Shown: positions 42,080-51,291, numbered from the stretch's first letter. The stretch is DNA of 64,000 nt from Crossiella cryophila (GCF_014204915.1 NZ_JACHMH010000001.1:8457501-8521500); one strand, 5' to 3'. The notes: generated by a model not told the origin, from the letters alone. A program made the numbers and translations.

Positions 42080-43285
42080 ATGTTCGAGCAGCTCGCTGTG
42101 CTCGACACACCTCAGCCCCGGTCTGTTGACGCCACGATGGGCGCCCTCTCCGCTGATATGTCCACTTTGGACGACAACGCGCTGCTCGATCGGCTGCGGA
42201 ACTGCCAGCGGGTCAAGGCGTACGTCGAGTCGGTGGAGATGCAGACCCTGGCCAGGTTCGTCGAGCACCGAACCCATGACAAGTACGGAATCCACGAGTT
42301 CGTCGGGGACGAGATCGCCGCGGCGCTGGGCTGGAGCCCACGTGCGGCGGCGGTCCGGCTGGCCACCGCCCTCGACCTCCGCCGCGTGCCCAGAACCCTG
42401 GCAGCGCTGGAGGAAGGCCGGATCGACTACCCGAAGGCCAAGGCGATCGCCGAGGCCGTCACCCCGCTCACCGACGCCCAGGCGGCCGCGGTCGAACAAC
42501 GGGTGCTGCCCGACGCGGAGGCCCGCAGCGTCGGCAGCGTTCGGTCGATGCTGCGCCGCGCGGTCATCCGCGCCGATCCTGGCGCCGCCCGCAAGAGAGA
42601 GGAGAAAGCAGCGGAATCCCGGCAGTTGTCGCTGTGGGCGGAGGACGACGGCATGGCCGTGCTCTCCGTGAAGGCGCCGGCCCCACGCACCCAGGCCGCC
42701 TTCTGCTACGTCGACAAGCTCGCCCGCACGGTCAAGGACGAGGATCGGACGCTCGACCAGACGCGCACCGACGTGGCCCTGGACCTGTTGTCCGGCAAGG
42801 CGAACGGCGGTTCGGTCAGCACCGAGATCCGGGTGACCGTGCCGATCACCGCCCTGCTGGGCGATGACGACGAACCGGCCGAACTGGCCGATCACGGCCC
42901 CATCACCGCCGAGATGGCCCGCGAACTGGCCATGGACGCCAACATCAAACGGCTGCTCACCGGCCCGGACGGCTCGGTGGTCGGCTACGACGCCCGGCGT
43001 TACAAACCGCCGACCTGGATGACCGAAGTGGTCAAGGCGCGCAACCCGCGCTGCACCTTCCCCGGTTGTCGTCGCAAGGCCCACGACGCGGATCTGGACC
43101 ACACCATCCCGCACGAGAACGGAGGTCCCACCAGCCCGGACAACCTCGGTCCGCTGTGCCGTCACCACCACCGGCTCAAGCAGACCGCCGCCTGGCCCTG
43201 GCGGCTGCACCAGCATCCAGGTGGCCGCTTCACCTGGACCTCGCCCACCAACCGCGTCTACCACACCTCCCCGGAGCCGCGATGA
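42080..43285 (+). CDS. DUF222-HNH endonuclease-like protein
   Basis: A 401-residue protein of the actinobacterial 13E12/DUF222 family. The N-terminal helical DUF222 domain spans about 30-290 (LDDNALLDRLRNCQRVKAYV, GDEIAAALGWSPRAAAVRL). The C-terminal HNH nuclease module has CTFPGC, the core DLDHTIP, GGPTSPDNLGPLCRHHHRLK, with two Cys pairs for a structural zinc. Genomes of this group carry many paralogues, and some resemble selfish or mobile elements, though none is proven here. No ribosome site of note precedes the ATG. Confidence 0.9.
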   Translation: MFEQLAVLDTPQPRSVDATMGALSADMSTLDDNALLDRLRNCQRVKAYVESVEMQTLARFVEHRTHDKYGIHEFVGDEIAAALGWSPRAAAVRLATALDLRRVPRTLAALEEGRIDYPKAKAIAEAVTPLTDAQAAAVEQRVLPDAEARSVGSVRSMLRRAVIRADPGAARKREEKAAESRQLSLWAEDDGMAVLSVKAPAPRTQAAFCYVDKLARTVKDEDRTLDQTRTDVALDLLSGKANGGSVSTEIRVTVPITALLGDDDEPAELADHGPITAEMARELAMDANIKRLLTGPDGSVVGYDARRYKPPTWMTEVVKARNPRCTFPGCRRKAHDADLDHTIPHENGGPTSPDNLGPLCRHHHRLKQTAAWPWRLHQHPGGRFTWTSPTNRVYHTSPEPR

Positions 43286-43516
43286 CCTGAACCGCAAGCC
43301 CCGCCTGGCCCGCTGCCGCGCCGCGACCCTCGGTGCCGGTGGCCCGGCCAGGCGGACCGACCACCGCGGGCTCCGCTCAGCACGTGCTGGTCACCGGGTG
43401 CCTCAGGCCGGCATGAGGCACTGCCCGGCATCGTCCACAAAGGAAGCACAACGACAGGAGGTCCCTTCGACACGAGAGCATTGGGTATTCAAACGGTCTC
43501 GTCTACCGTGGGTGGC

Positions 43517-43972
43517 ATGAGCCAGCCGCGCCCGTGTTCCATCGCCGCCACGCTGGCCGTGGTCGGGGAGAAGTACTCGTTGCTGGTGCTGCGTGAGGTG
43601 TTCTATGGGGTGTGCCGGTTCGACGGCATGGTCCGGAACATCGGGGCACCACGCGATGTTCTCGCCGTCCGGCTGCGGAAGCTGGTCGATGCGGGTGTGC
43701 TGGAACGCGTTCAGTACAGCGAGCGGCCGCCGCGGTTCGAGTATCACGCCACGGAGGCGGGACTGGAGCTACGTGGAGTCCTGCACCTGTTGCGGCAGTG
43801 GGGTGATCGGCATCTCGTGGACACACCGCCCGTGATGTTCGAGCACAGCTGCGGCCAGGACCTGGAGACGGTCCCGGCCTGCCGGGCCTGCGGCGCCGAA
43901 CCGGCTGTCGGCGAACTACGCGCGCGGTTCGCCAGTCCGGAATGGACGCCGCAGGGCCGGGTGGCCGACTGA
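43517..43972 (+). CDS. HxlR-family winged-helix regulator
   Basis: A 151-residue transcription factor. ATG 43517 is chosen for alignment with the HxlR start (MSQPRPCSIAATLAVVGEKY). The winged helix includes LLVLREVFYGVCRFDGMVRN, IGAPRDVLAVRLRKLVDAGV and PRFEYHATEAGLEL. The N-terminal Cys (PCSIA) can be redox- or electrophile-sensing in this family. The C-terminus adds a Cys-rich tail (HSCGQDLETVPACRACGAEP) that looks like a small zinc site. Its targets are not clear, as no divergent partner is close. Confidence 0.88.
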   Translation: MSQPRPCSIAATLAVVGEKYSLLVLREVFYGVCRFDGMVRNIGAPRDVLAVRLRKLVDAGVLERVQYSERPPRFEYHATEAGLELRGVLHLLRQWGDRHLVDTPPVMFEHSCGQDLETVPACRACGAEPAVGELRARFASPEWTPQGRVAD

Positions 43973-44011
43973 CCGCTCTCCCGGTCCCAGCGGGTTCGGG
44001 ACGCCTGGCCA

Positions 44012-44025
44012 CCGACAGTTGTCGG
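44012..44025. terminator. Short perfect hairpin between converging genes
   Basis: CCGACAGTTGTCGG, 6-bp arms with a 2-nt loop, lies between the HxlR gene and the converging fabF gene. Could serve as a weak terminator for the former. Confidence 0.4.
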
Positions 44026-44159
44026 GCCGAAGCTCACGCCCGGCCCGGTTCGGGTCAGACGCGGCCAGTCAGCCCAGGCTGGACTGACTGGCCCGCCCTG
44101 ACAAAGGTCCGCGACCCGACCCGACCCGACTCCAGACTTGGCCCTGGCCGGGTCGTCGG

Positions 44160-45380
44160 TCAGGCCTTCTTGAAGACCAGCGCGGTGTTGTGACCGCCGA
44201 AGCCGAAGGAGTTCGACAGGGCGGCGTTGATGGGCAGGTTGACCGGGGTCTCCCTGGTGACCTGGATCTGGAGGTCGTCCTCCGGGTTCTCCAGGTTGCG
44301 GGTCGGTGGGGCCACGTCGTGGTGGATGGCCAGGACCGTGAAGATCGCTTCCAGTGCGCCGGCGGCGCCCAGGAGGTGACCGGTCATGGACTTGGTCGCC
44401 GAGACCAGGGGCTGGTGGCCGAAGACGTCGTAGATGGCCTTGGCCTCCAGCATGTCGCCGCCCGGCGTGCCGGTGGAGTGGGCGTTGACGTGCTGGATGT
44501 CCGTGGCGGACAGGCCGGCTTCCTTCAGGGCCGTGGTCATGGCCCTGATCTGGCCATCGCCCTGCGGGTGCAGGCCGACCATGTCGTAGGCGTCGGAGGT
44601 GATGCTGGCGCCGGCGAAGGTCGCGTACGGCGTGCGGCCGCGAGCGGCGGCCAGGTCGGCGCGTTCGATGACCAGGACGGCGGCGCCTTCGCCGAGGACG
44701 AAGCCGTCGCGTCCCTTGTCGTACGGACGGGAGGCGCGGTGTGGCTCGTCGTTGCGGGTGGACATGGCCTGGGCCTGGGCGAAGCCGGCCATGGTCACCG
44801 AGCGGACGCATGCCTCGGTGCCGCCGGTGATCACGATGTCGGCGCGGCCGAGCCGGATCAGGTCCAGCGCGTGGGCGAGGGCCTCGGCTCCGGTGGCGCA
44901 GGCGCTGGCCGGGCAGATGGCGCCGGCGCGGGCGTCCAGGTCGATGCTGACCGTGGCGGCCGCACTGTTGGGCATGATCATCTGGACCATGCGCGGGGAC
45001 ACCCGGCGGTAGCCGCGGCCGAGGAGCGCGTCGTAGTTGTCCAGCAGGGTGCCGACGCCGCCGATGCCGGTGCCCAGCACGACCGCGACGCGGTTCGGGT
45101 CGACCGCGCCCTTCTCCAGGCCGGCGTCGGCCCATGCCTCGCGGGCGGCGACCAGCGCTGCCTGGGCGGACCGGTCCAGCCGGCGGGCCTGCACGCGATC
45201 GAGCTGACTGGCCGGGTCGACCGCCATCCGGGCGGCGAGCCGGGCGGGCAGTTCCTGCGCCCAGTCGTCGGTGAGCGTCTCGACCCCGGACCGGCCGGCC
45301 AGCAGCGCGGACCAGGTGTCGGCCGTGGTGCCGCCCAGGGGGCTCAACGCGCCGAGCCCGGTGATCACAACCTCGGTCAT
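44160..45380 (-). CDS. fabF: Beta-ketoacyl-ACP synthase II
   Basis: A 406-residue condensing enzyme that extends acyl-ACP with malonyl-ACP. ATG 45380 has AAGGA 6 nt upstream and overlaps the stop of the Fe-S protein gene by ATGA. Catalytic residues are present: Cys in CPASACATGAEAL, His in VNAHSTGTPGGD, Lys/His in SATKSMTGHLLGAAG. The final NSFGFGGHNTALVF loop is intact. Standing apart from acpP, fabD and fabG and tied to an Fe-S protein, it may serve a special lipid or metabolite pathway rather than bulk fatty-acid synthesis. Confidence 0.93.
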   Translation of the reverse strand: MTEVVITGLGALSPLGGTTADTWSALLAGRSGVETLTDDWAQELPARLAARMAVDPASQLDRVQARRLDRSAQAALVAAREAWADAGLEKGAVDPNRVAVVLGTGIGGVGTLLDNYDALLGRGYRRVSPRMVQMIMPNSAAATVSIDLDARAGAICPASACATGAEALAHALDLIRLGRADIVITGGTEACVRSVTMAGFAQAQAMSTRNDEPHRASRPYDKGRDGFVLGEGAAVLVIERADLAAARGRTPYATFAGASITSDAYDMVGLHPQGDGQIRAMTTALKEAGLSATDIQHVNAHSTGTPGGDMLEAKAIYDVFGHQPLVSATKSMTGHLLGAAGALEAIFTVLAIHHDVAPPTRNLENPEDDLQIQVTRETPVNLPINAALSNSFGFGGHNTALVFKKA

Positions 45381-46447
45381 CGACCGTCCTTCTTCTCCTG
45401 CCGCGGCCGGGTGACGGGAAGTCCATTGCCGACTTCCTTCACCGGCTTGTGCGGGAACCGACGTCGGGCATAGTCCCCGGCCGGCGAGCCGGGGGTGACG
45501 TAGAGCGTCTCCACCTTGTCCTGCAAGGGCTTCAGCACGGTGTCCATGAAGTCCTTCCGGTCTTGGAGGTAGGGCTCGAGTACATCCTCCCCTGCTGGGC
45601 AAACAGCCAGGCAGTAGGCCGCCTTGTAGTTGGGCTTGAAGGCCAGGCTCTGCCACATGGAGGCGCTCTCGGCGGTGGTGACCCGTTCGCGGTACTCCGC
45701 GGCGTCCGCACTCTCCGCGATCGTCTCCACCCAGTCGGTGAACCCGCCCATGAACTCGCGGTAGTTGTGGGTGGCGCAGCCGCGGAAGTCGAACTCCCCG
45801 TTCTTGCCGATCGCCCCGATCGGGCAAGCCGCGACGCAGAGCTTGCACTCCAGGCAGGGGTTGTAGTCCAGCTTCACGCCGTAGGCGCTGACCTCGGCGT
45901 CCAGGAGCAGGGTGGCCAGCAGCACGAAGTTGCCGAACCTGGGGTGGATGACGTTGCGGTGGATGCCCATCGCGCCCAGGCCCGCGGCCACCGCGACCGG
46001 CTTGTGCGCGATCACCCAGATCCGGCCGGGGTAGTTCTCCATCTCCATCGGGAAGGTGGCGGAGGGGTTCAGCGCGCGGTGACCCGCGTCCTCCAGGGCG
46101 CGGACGATGCCGCGCGCGGTCTCGTTGATGATCTCGCCGGTGCGGTGGAACTCCTGGTTGGCGACACTGCGCGCGGGTGAGCGGACGTTGTCCCGGTTCA
46201 TCCGCACCACCAGCGAGATCAGGCTGCGGGTACCGGGCAGGGCGTGCAGCGCGGACTCGCGTTCACCGGCCAGGTCCGGGTGATCCAGTGACACCACGCC
46301 CATGTCGTCGGCGCCCGCCGCCAGGCACAACTCGCGCAGCCAGTCCGCGTCGATCACCCGGGGCGTACGGGGACCGGCCGCGGCCTGCCGGGCACGGACC
46401 GCGCGCACCGAGGGGTGGTCCGCGAGGCGGGCCGGAAGTCTTGTCAT
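45377..46447 (-). CDS. Fe-S reductase-like protein (QueG/reductive dehalogenase-like)
   Basis: A 356-residue protein. ATG 46447 has GGAG 6 nt upstream. The 4Fe-4S ligands are in CLECKLCVAACP, and a later YCLAVCPAGED adds Cys for a second cluster. The body resembles the epoxyqueuosine reductase/reductive-dehalogenase fold (WLRELCLAAGADDMGVVSLD, GLGAMGIHRNVIHPRFGNFV), but the second cluster is incomplete compared with QueG, so cobalamin use is doubtful. It is translationally coupled to fabF and divergent from a WYL regulator. Probably a redox step on a fabF-linked compound; not established. Confidence 0.75.
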   Translation of the reverse strand: MTRLPARLADHPSVRAVRARQAAAGPRTPRVIDADWLRELCLAAGADDMGVVSLDHPDLAGERESALHALPGTRSLISLVVRMNRDNVRSPARSVANQEFHRTGEIINETARGIVRALEDAGHRALNPSATFPMEMENYPGRIWVIAHKPVAVAAGLGAMGIHRNVIHPRFGNFVLLATLLLDAEVSAYGVKLDYNPCLECKLCVAACPIGAIGKNGEFDFRGCATHNYREFMGGFTDWVETIAESADAAEYRERVTTAESASMWQSLAFKPNYKAAYCLAVCPAGEDVLEPYLQDRKDFMDTVLKPLQDKVETLYVTPGSPAGDYARRRFPHKPVKEVGNGLPVTRPRQEKKDGR

Positions 46448-46474
46448 GACGCGCTCCCGAGGTCAGCTGGAAAA

Positions 46475-46505
46475 TCAAACTCACCATGTCATCGAGTTAG
46501 TTTGA
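46475..46505. promoter_or_regulatory. Inverted repeat between Fe-S gene and WYL regulator
   Basis: TCAAACT (46475-46481) is matched by AGTTTGA (46499-46505), with inner CTC/GAG extending the match. It is the AT-rich centre of a 93-bp divergent promoter region, so a likely operator for the WYL protein. Confidence 0.55.
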
Positions 46506-46540
46506 AATCAAGACCCACTCGATCGCGGCAGAATGAGGCG

Positions 46541-47524
46541 GTGAAGGAGACCTCGGCGCGGCTGCTCCGGCTGCTGACCCTGCTACAGATGCGCCGCGAG
46601 TGGTCCGGTGCCGACCTGGCCGACCGGCTGGGCGTCACCGGCCGCACGGTGCGGCGGGACATCGACAAGCTGCGGGACCTGGACTACCCGGTCGAGTCGA
46701 CCAAGGGCGTCACCGGTGGGTACCGGCTGGGGGCGGGCGCGGACCTGCCGCCGTTGCTGCTCGACGACGAGGAGGCGGTGGCGGTGGCGATCGGGCTGCG
46801 CACCGCGACCAACGGCAGTGTCGAGGGCATCGGCGAGGCGTCGTTGCGGGCGCTGGTGAAACTGGAACAGGTGCTGCCCTCGCGGTTGCGGCACCGGGTG
46901 GCGGCCTTGCAGATCTCGACCGTGCCGAGCCGCTCGTCCATGCCGACGGTCGCCGCGGACACCCTGACCGCGATCGCCGCGGCCTGCCGCGACCACCAGC
47001 GATTGCGTTTCGACTACCGCAACCACGACGGCACCGAGAGCCTGCGCGAGGCCGAACCCCACCGCCTGGTGACCTGGGGCCGCCGGTGGTACCTGGTGGC
47101 CTGGGATGTCGCCCGGTCGGACTGGCGGACCTTCCGGGTGGACCGGCTGCGGCCCAGGACGCCGACCGGTCCCCGGTTCAGTCCACGGGAGCTGCCAACG
47201 GATGACGCGGGCGCGTTCGTGGCCGAGCGGGTGGCCCGGCTGTGGCAGTACCAGTCGAAGGTCCGGCTGCCGGTGCCCGCGGACGCGCCGGAGGCGCAGA
47301 ACTTCGCCGGGATCGGGCGGGTCGAGCCGGAGGGGCCGGAGAGCTGTCTGCTGCACGTGGGCGCGTCCGATGTGCGGTCGCTGGCGTGGATGCTGGGGTC
47401 GATGGAGATCGAGTTCGAGGTGGTGGACGCGCCGGAGCTGGCGGCGAACCTGGTGGCGATGGCCGAGCGGCTGCAGCGGGCGGTGCCGGAGGCGGCGCGG
47501 GGCAAAGTGCGGGCAGAGGAGTAG
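46541..47524 (+). CDS. HTH-WYL transcriptional regulator (YafY-like)
   Basis: A 327-residue regulator starting at GTG 46541 with GAGGCG just upstream. The HTH_11 domain reads LADRLGVTGRTVRRDIDKLR (residues of about 25-44), followed by the wing DLDYPVESTKGVTGGYRLG. The WYL domain has LRFDYRNHDGTESLREAEPH and RRWYLVAWDVARSDWRTFRVDRL (Trp-Tyr-Leu seen), a ligand pocket sometimes sensing nucleotides. A WCX-like C-terminal domain follows. Divergent from the Fe-S/fabF operon, which it probably controls. Confidence 0.9.
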   Translation: MKETSARLLRLLTLLQMRREWSGADLADRLGVTGRTVRRDIDKLRDLDYPVESTKGVTGGYRLGAGADLPPLLLDDEEAVAVAIGLRTATNGSVEGIGEASLRALVKLEQVLPSRLRHRVAALQISTVPSRSSMPTVAADTLTAIAAACRDHQRLRFDYRNHDGTESLREAEPHRLVTWGRRWYLVAWDVARSDWRTFRVDRLRPRTPTGPRFSPRELPTDDAGAFVAERVARLWQYQSKVRLPVPADAPEAQNFAGIGRVEPEGPESCLLHVGASDVRSLAWMLGSMEIEFEVVDAPELAANLVAMAERLQRAVPEAARGKVRAEE

Positions 47525-47610
47525 GCGCGACTCCTCGAGAGTGGCCGGGGACGTGGATCGGAGCGCCGCGAGGGTGGACTGGCTGACGGAGGGGCCGAGG
47601 CAGGGAAGCC

Positions 47611-47744
47611 GGTCGAGGCAGAAAGGTCGGTCAGGCCGGGGGTCGGTCAGGCCGGGGGTCGGTCAGGCCGGGGGTCGGTCAGGCCGGGGGTCGGTCAGGC
47701 CGGGGGTCGGTCAGGCCGGGGGTCGGTCGAGGCAGAAAGGTCGG
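47611..47744 (+). repeat. 16-bp minisatellite with flanking 20-bp repeats
   Basis: Six exact copies of GGTCGGTCAGGCCGGG occupy 47625-47720. The 20-bp sequence GGTCGAGGCAGAAAGGTCGG occurs at 47611-47630 and 47725-47744, on either side. The tract lies in gene-free DNA between the WYL regulator and the converging DUF3040 gene. Confidence 0.92.
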
Positions 47745-47760
47745 CCGAAGCAGGGAGCAG

Positions 47761-48066
47761 CTAGCCCAGGCGGTGCCATTGGGGGCGGGTGGTCCAGTGG
47801 TGGGCGCGGCGGACGCGTTGGTGGTAGGCGACGATCGCCCAACCCAGGCCGACGAGCGCGACGAAGGTGAGCGGCAGCGACAGGGTTGCCAGGGCTATCA
47901 AGAGGGTTGTGGCGGCGAGCAGGCCCGCGGCCACGACTGGCCAGCGGCGGTCGTCGCGGGGTGGGGTTGGGTGGCCGGTGCGCAGGCCCTCGGTGAACGC
48001 GGGGTCGTTGGCCTGTAAGTGGTCGGCCAGTTCCGCCAGGCGGCGGCGATCGTCCTGGCTCAGCAT
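47761..48066 (-). CDS. DUF3040 small membrane protein
   Basis: A 101-residue actinobacterial protein. ATG 48066 has GGGAGG 6 nt upstream. The N-terminal amphipathic segment MLSQDDRRRLAELADHLQA is the DUF3040 signature. Two membrane helices follow, PVVAAGLLAATTLLIALATL and LTFVALVGLGWAIVAY, and the end is basic. Function unknown; homologues occur singly across actinomycetes. Confidence 0.85.
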   Translation of the reverse strand: MLSQDDRRRLAELADHLQANDPAFTEGLRTGHPTPPRDDRRWPVVAAGLLAATTLLIALATLSLPLTFVALVGLGWAIVAYHQRVRRAHHWTTRPQWHRLG

Positions 48067-48323
48067 GGCGGGCCTCCCGCGAACGCATCCGGTTTCCGCC
48101 GTGCGGGGCGGGCGCTGGGGCGCCAGCGCAGATATCGGGTGCCCGGCGGGGGCGGGGGCAAACCTGGTGGGCCGCGTTGAGCGGCGGGGCGGGCGCAGGT
48201 GTGGGGCGGCGGCAACAGCCGGGGTCGATGCGGGCGGCTTCGGGCAGGGCGAGGCCGGGGCAGGCGGGATATCGGGAGAGGGGTCAGGGGCGGTGGGCAG
48301 CCGGGGCAGGGCGGCGGTTGAGG

Positions 48324-49157
48324 TCAGCGGGGGCGGCGGCGGTTGGCGAGGGCGGTGAGTACCGCGCCGGCCAGGGCGGTGGCGCCGAGAAGGGAGGGGA
48401 GGCCGATTTTGATGGCTTTGCGGCCGGTTCGGAAGTCTCGGATCTCCCAGCCTCGGGTGCGGGCTATGTCGCGTAGGCCGGAGTCGGGGTTGACCGCGAT
48501 GGCGGTTCCCACCGTGGACAGCATCGGCAGGTCGTTGTGGGAGTCGGAGTAGGCCGTGCAGTTGGCCAGGGTGAGGCCTTCTTGGACTGCCAGGGCTTGG
48601 ATGGCGTCGGCTTTGGCCTGGCCGTGCATCAGGCCGCCGGTGAGTTTGCCGGTGTAGACGCCGTTCTCGCGTTCGCCGACGGTGCCGAGGGCGCCGGTGA
48701 GGCCCAGGCGGCGGGCGATGATCTCGGCGAGTTCCACCGGGGCGGCGGTGACCAGCCAGACTCGTTGGCCCGCGGCCAGGTGCAGTTCGGCCAGGGAGCG
48801 GGTGCCGGGCCAGACCCTGGAGGCGATGCGGGCGTCGAAGATCTCCTCGCAGAGGGCGGCCAACTCGTCTGTGCGGCGGCCTGCCACGAAGGAGAGGAGT
48901 TGTTCCCGGCTGGATTCGATGCCCTGGTGGTCTTCGCGGCCCAGTACCCGGAACTTGACCTGTTGCCAGGCGAAGCCGACCAGGTCGGCGGTGCGGAAGT
49001 ACTTGCGTTCCACCAGGCCGCGGGCCAGGTGGAAGATGGACGCTCCCATGATCATGGTGTTGTCCACGTCGAAGAAGGCGGCCGCGGTGGGGTCGGGGGC
49101 GGGGGCCCGCTCGACCACCGTCCCGGACACGCTGCCGACATCCCGTTGCACCGACAC
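48324..49157 (-). CDS. HAD-IB phosphatase-like protein (SerB-like)
   Basis: A 277-residue HAD-superfamily hydrolase. GTG 49157 has AAGGAG 5 nt upstream. Motif I is FFDVDNT (DxD), motif II is WLVTAAP, and motif III covers KADAIQALA and YSDSHNDLPML. The cap inserted after motif I is helical, as in subclass IB (phosphoserine phosphatase group). The C-terminus has a basic stretch and a hydrophobic helix (LPSLLGATALAGAVLTALA), suggesting membrane attachment. Lipid or small phosphomonoesters are plausible substrates. Intergenic DNA of about 255 bp separates it from DUF3040 and shows nothing notable. Confidence 0.87.
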   Translation of the reverse strand: MSVQRDVGSVSGTVVERAPAPDPTAAAFFDVDNTMIMGASIFHLARGLVERKYFRTADLVGFAWQQVKFRVLGREDHQGIESSREQLLSFVAGRRTDELAALCEEIFDARIASRVWPGTRSLAELHLAAGQRVWLVTAAPVELAEIIARRLGLTGALGTVGERENGVYTGKLTGGLMHGQAKADAIQALAVQEGLTLANCTAYSDSHNDLPMLSTVGTAIAVNPDSGLRDIARTRGWEIRDFRTGRKAIKIGLPSLLGATALAGAVLTALANRRRPR

Positions 49158-49226
49158 CTGAACTCCTTTGTCCCCGCGTCCGCTCGCGGCGCCGCGCAGG
49201 GATGCGGGCGCCGCGAGGCGTACAGG

Positions 49227-51107
49227 TTATCCAGCGACCACCGATTCCTTGCTGTCCGCGAACTGCGTGTTGTACAGCTCGGCGTACCGGCCGCCCTTGG
49301 CCAGCAGCACCTCGTGCGTGCCCCGCTCCACCACCTCGCCGTTCTCCACCACCAGGATCAGGTTCGCGGCGCGGATGGTGGACAACCGGTGTGCGATGAC
49401 CAGCGAGGTCCGGCCTGCCAGCGCCTCGACCAGTGCCTCCTGCACCGCGGCTTCCGAACTGGAGTCCAGGTGCGCGGTGGCCTCGTCCAGGATGACCACC
49501 CTGGGCTGGGCCAGCAGCAGGCGGGCGATGGTCAGCCGCTGCCGCTCACCGCCGGAGAGGCGGTAGCCGCGCTCCCCCACCACCGTGTCCAGGCCGTCGG
49601 GCAGGGAGGCGACCAGGTCCTCCAGCCGGGCGCGGCGCAGCGCGTCCCACAGGTCCGCATCACTCGCCCCGGGCTGGGCCAGGCGCAGGTTGGCGCCGAT
49701 GCTCTCGTGGAAGAGGTGGCCGTCCTGGGTGACCATGCCGACGGTGTCCCTGATCGCGTCGAAGGACAGGTCGCGCACGTCCACGCCGGCCAGCCGGATG
49801 GTGCCGGAGTCCGCGTCGTACAACCGCGGCGTCAGCGAGGCCAGGGTGGACTTGCCTGCACCGGAGGAGCCGACCAGGGCGACCAGCTGACCGGGTTCGG
49901 CCCGGAAGGACACCCCGCGCAGCACCTCCTCGCCGCCTCGACTGTCCAAAGTGGCCACTTCCTCCAGCGAGGCCAGCGAGACCTTGTCCGCGGCCGGGTA
50001 GCTGAAGCGCACGTTGTCGAACTCCACCGCGACCGGCCCCTCGGGCACCGCGCGGGCATCCGGCTTCTCCTCGATCAGCGGCTTGAGGTCGAGCACCTCG
50101 AACACCCGGTCGAAGCTGACCAGCGCGGTCATCATGTCCAGCCGGGCCCCGGCCAGCGCGGTCAGCGGCGAGTACAGCCGGGTGATCAGCAGCGCCAGGG
50201 TGACCACGGTGCCGGCCTCGAGCTGGCCGGTGAGCGCGAAGTAGCCGCCAAGGCCGTAGACCAGGGCCAGCGCCAGCGCGGAGACCAGGCCGAGGGCCAC
50301 CATGAACACCCACTGCTTGACCGCGGTGCGCACGCCGATGTCGCGCACCCGCCTGGCCCGCGAGCCGAACTCGGCCTGCTCGTCGGCCGGCCTGCCGAAC
50401 AGCTTGATCAGGGTGGCGCCGGGCGCGGAGAAGCGTTCGGTCATCTGGGTGGTCATCGCCGAGTTGAGGTTGGCCGACTCGCGTTCCATCCCGGCCAGCC
50501 GCCGCCCGACCCGCCGGGCGGGCAGCACGAAGATCGGCAGCAGGATCAGCGCGAGCACGGTGACCTGCCAGGACAGGCTGAGCATGACCACCACGGCCAG
50601 TACCAGCGCGATGATGTTGGTGACCACCCCGGACAGCGTGGAGGAGAAGGCGCGCTGGGCGGCGATCACGTCGTTGTTGAGCCTGCTGACCAGCGCGCCG
50701 GTGCGGGTGCGGGTGAAGAAGGCGATCGGCATCCGCTGCACGTGCGCGAACACCGACTCGCGCAGCCGCAGGATCAGGTCCTCGCCGACCCGGGAGGACT
50801 GCCAGCGCTCGGCCAGGCTCAGTCCCGCCTCGACCACCGCGATCGCCGCGATCAGCCCGGCCAGCCACAGCACGGTGTCCACCGGCTGCTTGTTGACGAT
50901 CGCCTCGACCACCCAGCCCGCCAGCACCGGGGTGGCCACCGCCAGCACCGCGGCCAGCGCGCTGAGCACCAGCAGGATGGCCACCGCGCGGTGCTGCGGC
51001 TTGGCGAAGCGGCCGATGCGGCGCAGGGTGGCACGGGTGACCGTGCGCCCCGACTTGTCCTGCATCGCGCTCTCCAGCGCCATCCAGGCGTTCATGTCGA
51101 TGTCCAT
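49227..51107 (-). CDS. ABC exporter half-transporter (MDR type)
   Basis: A 626-residue fused permease-ATPase, expected to act as a homodimer exporting lipids, drugs or peptides. ATG 51107 is preceded by GGGGAG; ATG 51095 is the alternative. The membrane domain has six helices (AVAILLVLSALAAVLAVATP, IIALVLAVVVMLSLSWQVTV and others). The ATPase shows Walker A GSSGAGKST, Q-loop MVTQDGHLF, signature LSGGERQR, Walker B VVILDEATAHLD and H-loop IAHRLS. All are intact. There is no partner half-transporter nearby. Confidence 0.93.
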   Translation of the reverse strand: MDIDMNAWMALESAMQDKSGRTVTRATLRRIGRFAKPQHRAVAILLVLSALAAVLAVATPVLAGWVVEAIVNKQPVDTVLWLAGLIAAIAVVEAGLSLAERWQSSRVGEDLILRLRESVFAHVQRMPIAFFTRTRTGALVSRLNNDVIAAQRAFSSTLSGVVTNIIALVLAVVVMLSLSWQVTVLALILLPIFVLPARRVGRRLAGMERESANLNSAMTTQMTERFSAPGATLIKLFGRPADEQAEFGSRARRVRDIGVRTAVKQWVFMVALGLVSALALALVYGLGGYFALTGQLEAGTVVTLALLITRLYSPLTALAGARLDMMTALVSFDRVFEVLDLKPLIEEKPDARAVPEGPVAVEFDNVRFSYPAADKVSLASLEEVATLDSRGGEEVLRGVSFRAEPGQLVALVGSSGAGKSTLASLTPRLYDADSGTIRLAGVDVRDLSFDAIRDTVGMVTQDGHLFHESIGANLRLAQPGASDADLWDALRRARLEDLVASLPDGLDTVVGERGYRLSGGERQRLTIARLLLAQPRVVILDEATAHLDSSSEAAVQEALVEALAGRTSLVIAHRLSTIRAANLILVVENGEVVERGTHEVLLAKGGRYAELYNTQFADSKESVVAG

Positions 51108-51291
51108 GGCTCCCCACAGTGTCCGGGCCGGGGCGGTGTGCAGGATGATGGTTCCGCACACCCCCGACAAAATCGGCGTGAATTTCCCGCCGTGGTCCTT
51201 GGTGGACCGAAGTCGCTGATGAGGAGAGTGTGGAAGCTCGACTTAACTAGAGGTCAAGCGCTCCGGGACGCCGGGATGGGAGGCTGTGCGC

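Noticed and set aside
42080-43285. DUF222-HNH gene as a homing or mobile element
   Set aside because: There are no flanking repeats, inteins or introns, and no insertion into a host gene. These genes are ordinary paralogues in actinomycetes.
43744-45426. 560-codon minus-strand frame overlapping fabF
   Set aside because: It is a +1 shadow of fabF; the translation is Arg/Gly/Pro-rich. The fabF frame has all catalytic residues.
47625-47720. Possible replication or plasmid iterons in the 16-bp array
   Set aside because: No replication initiator gene is nearby, the repeats abut without phased spacing, and the tract is between ordinary genes.
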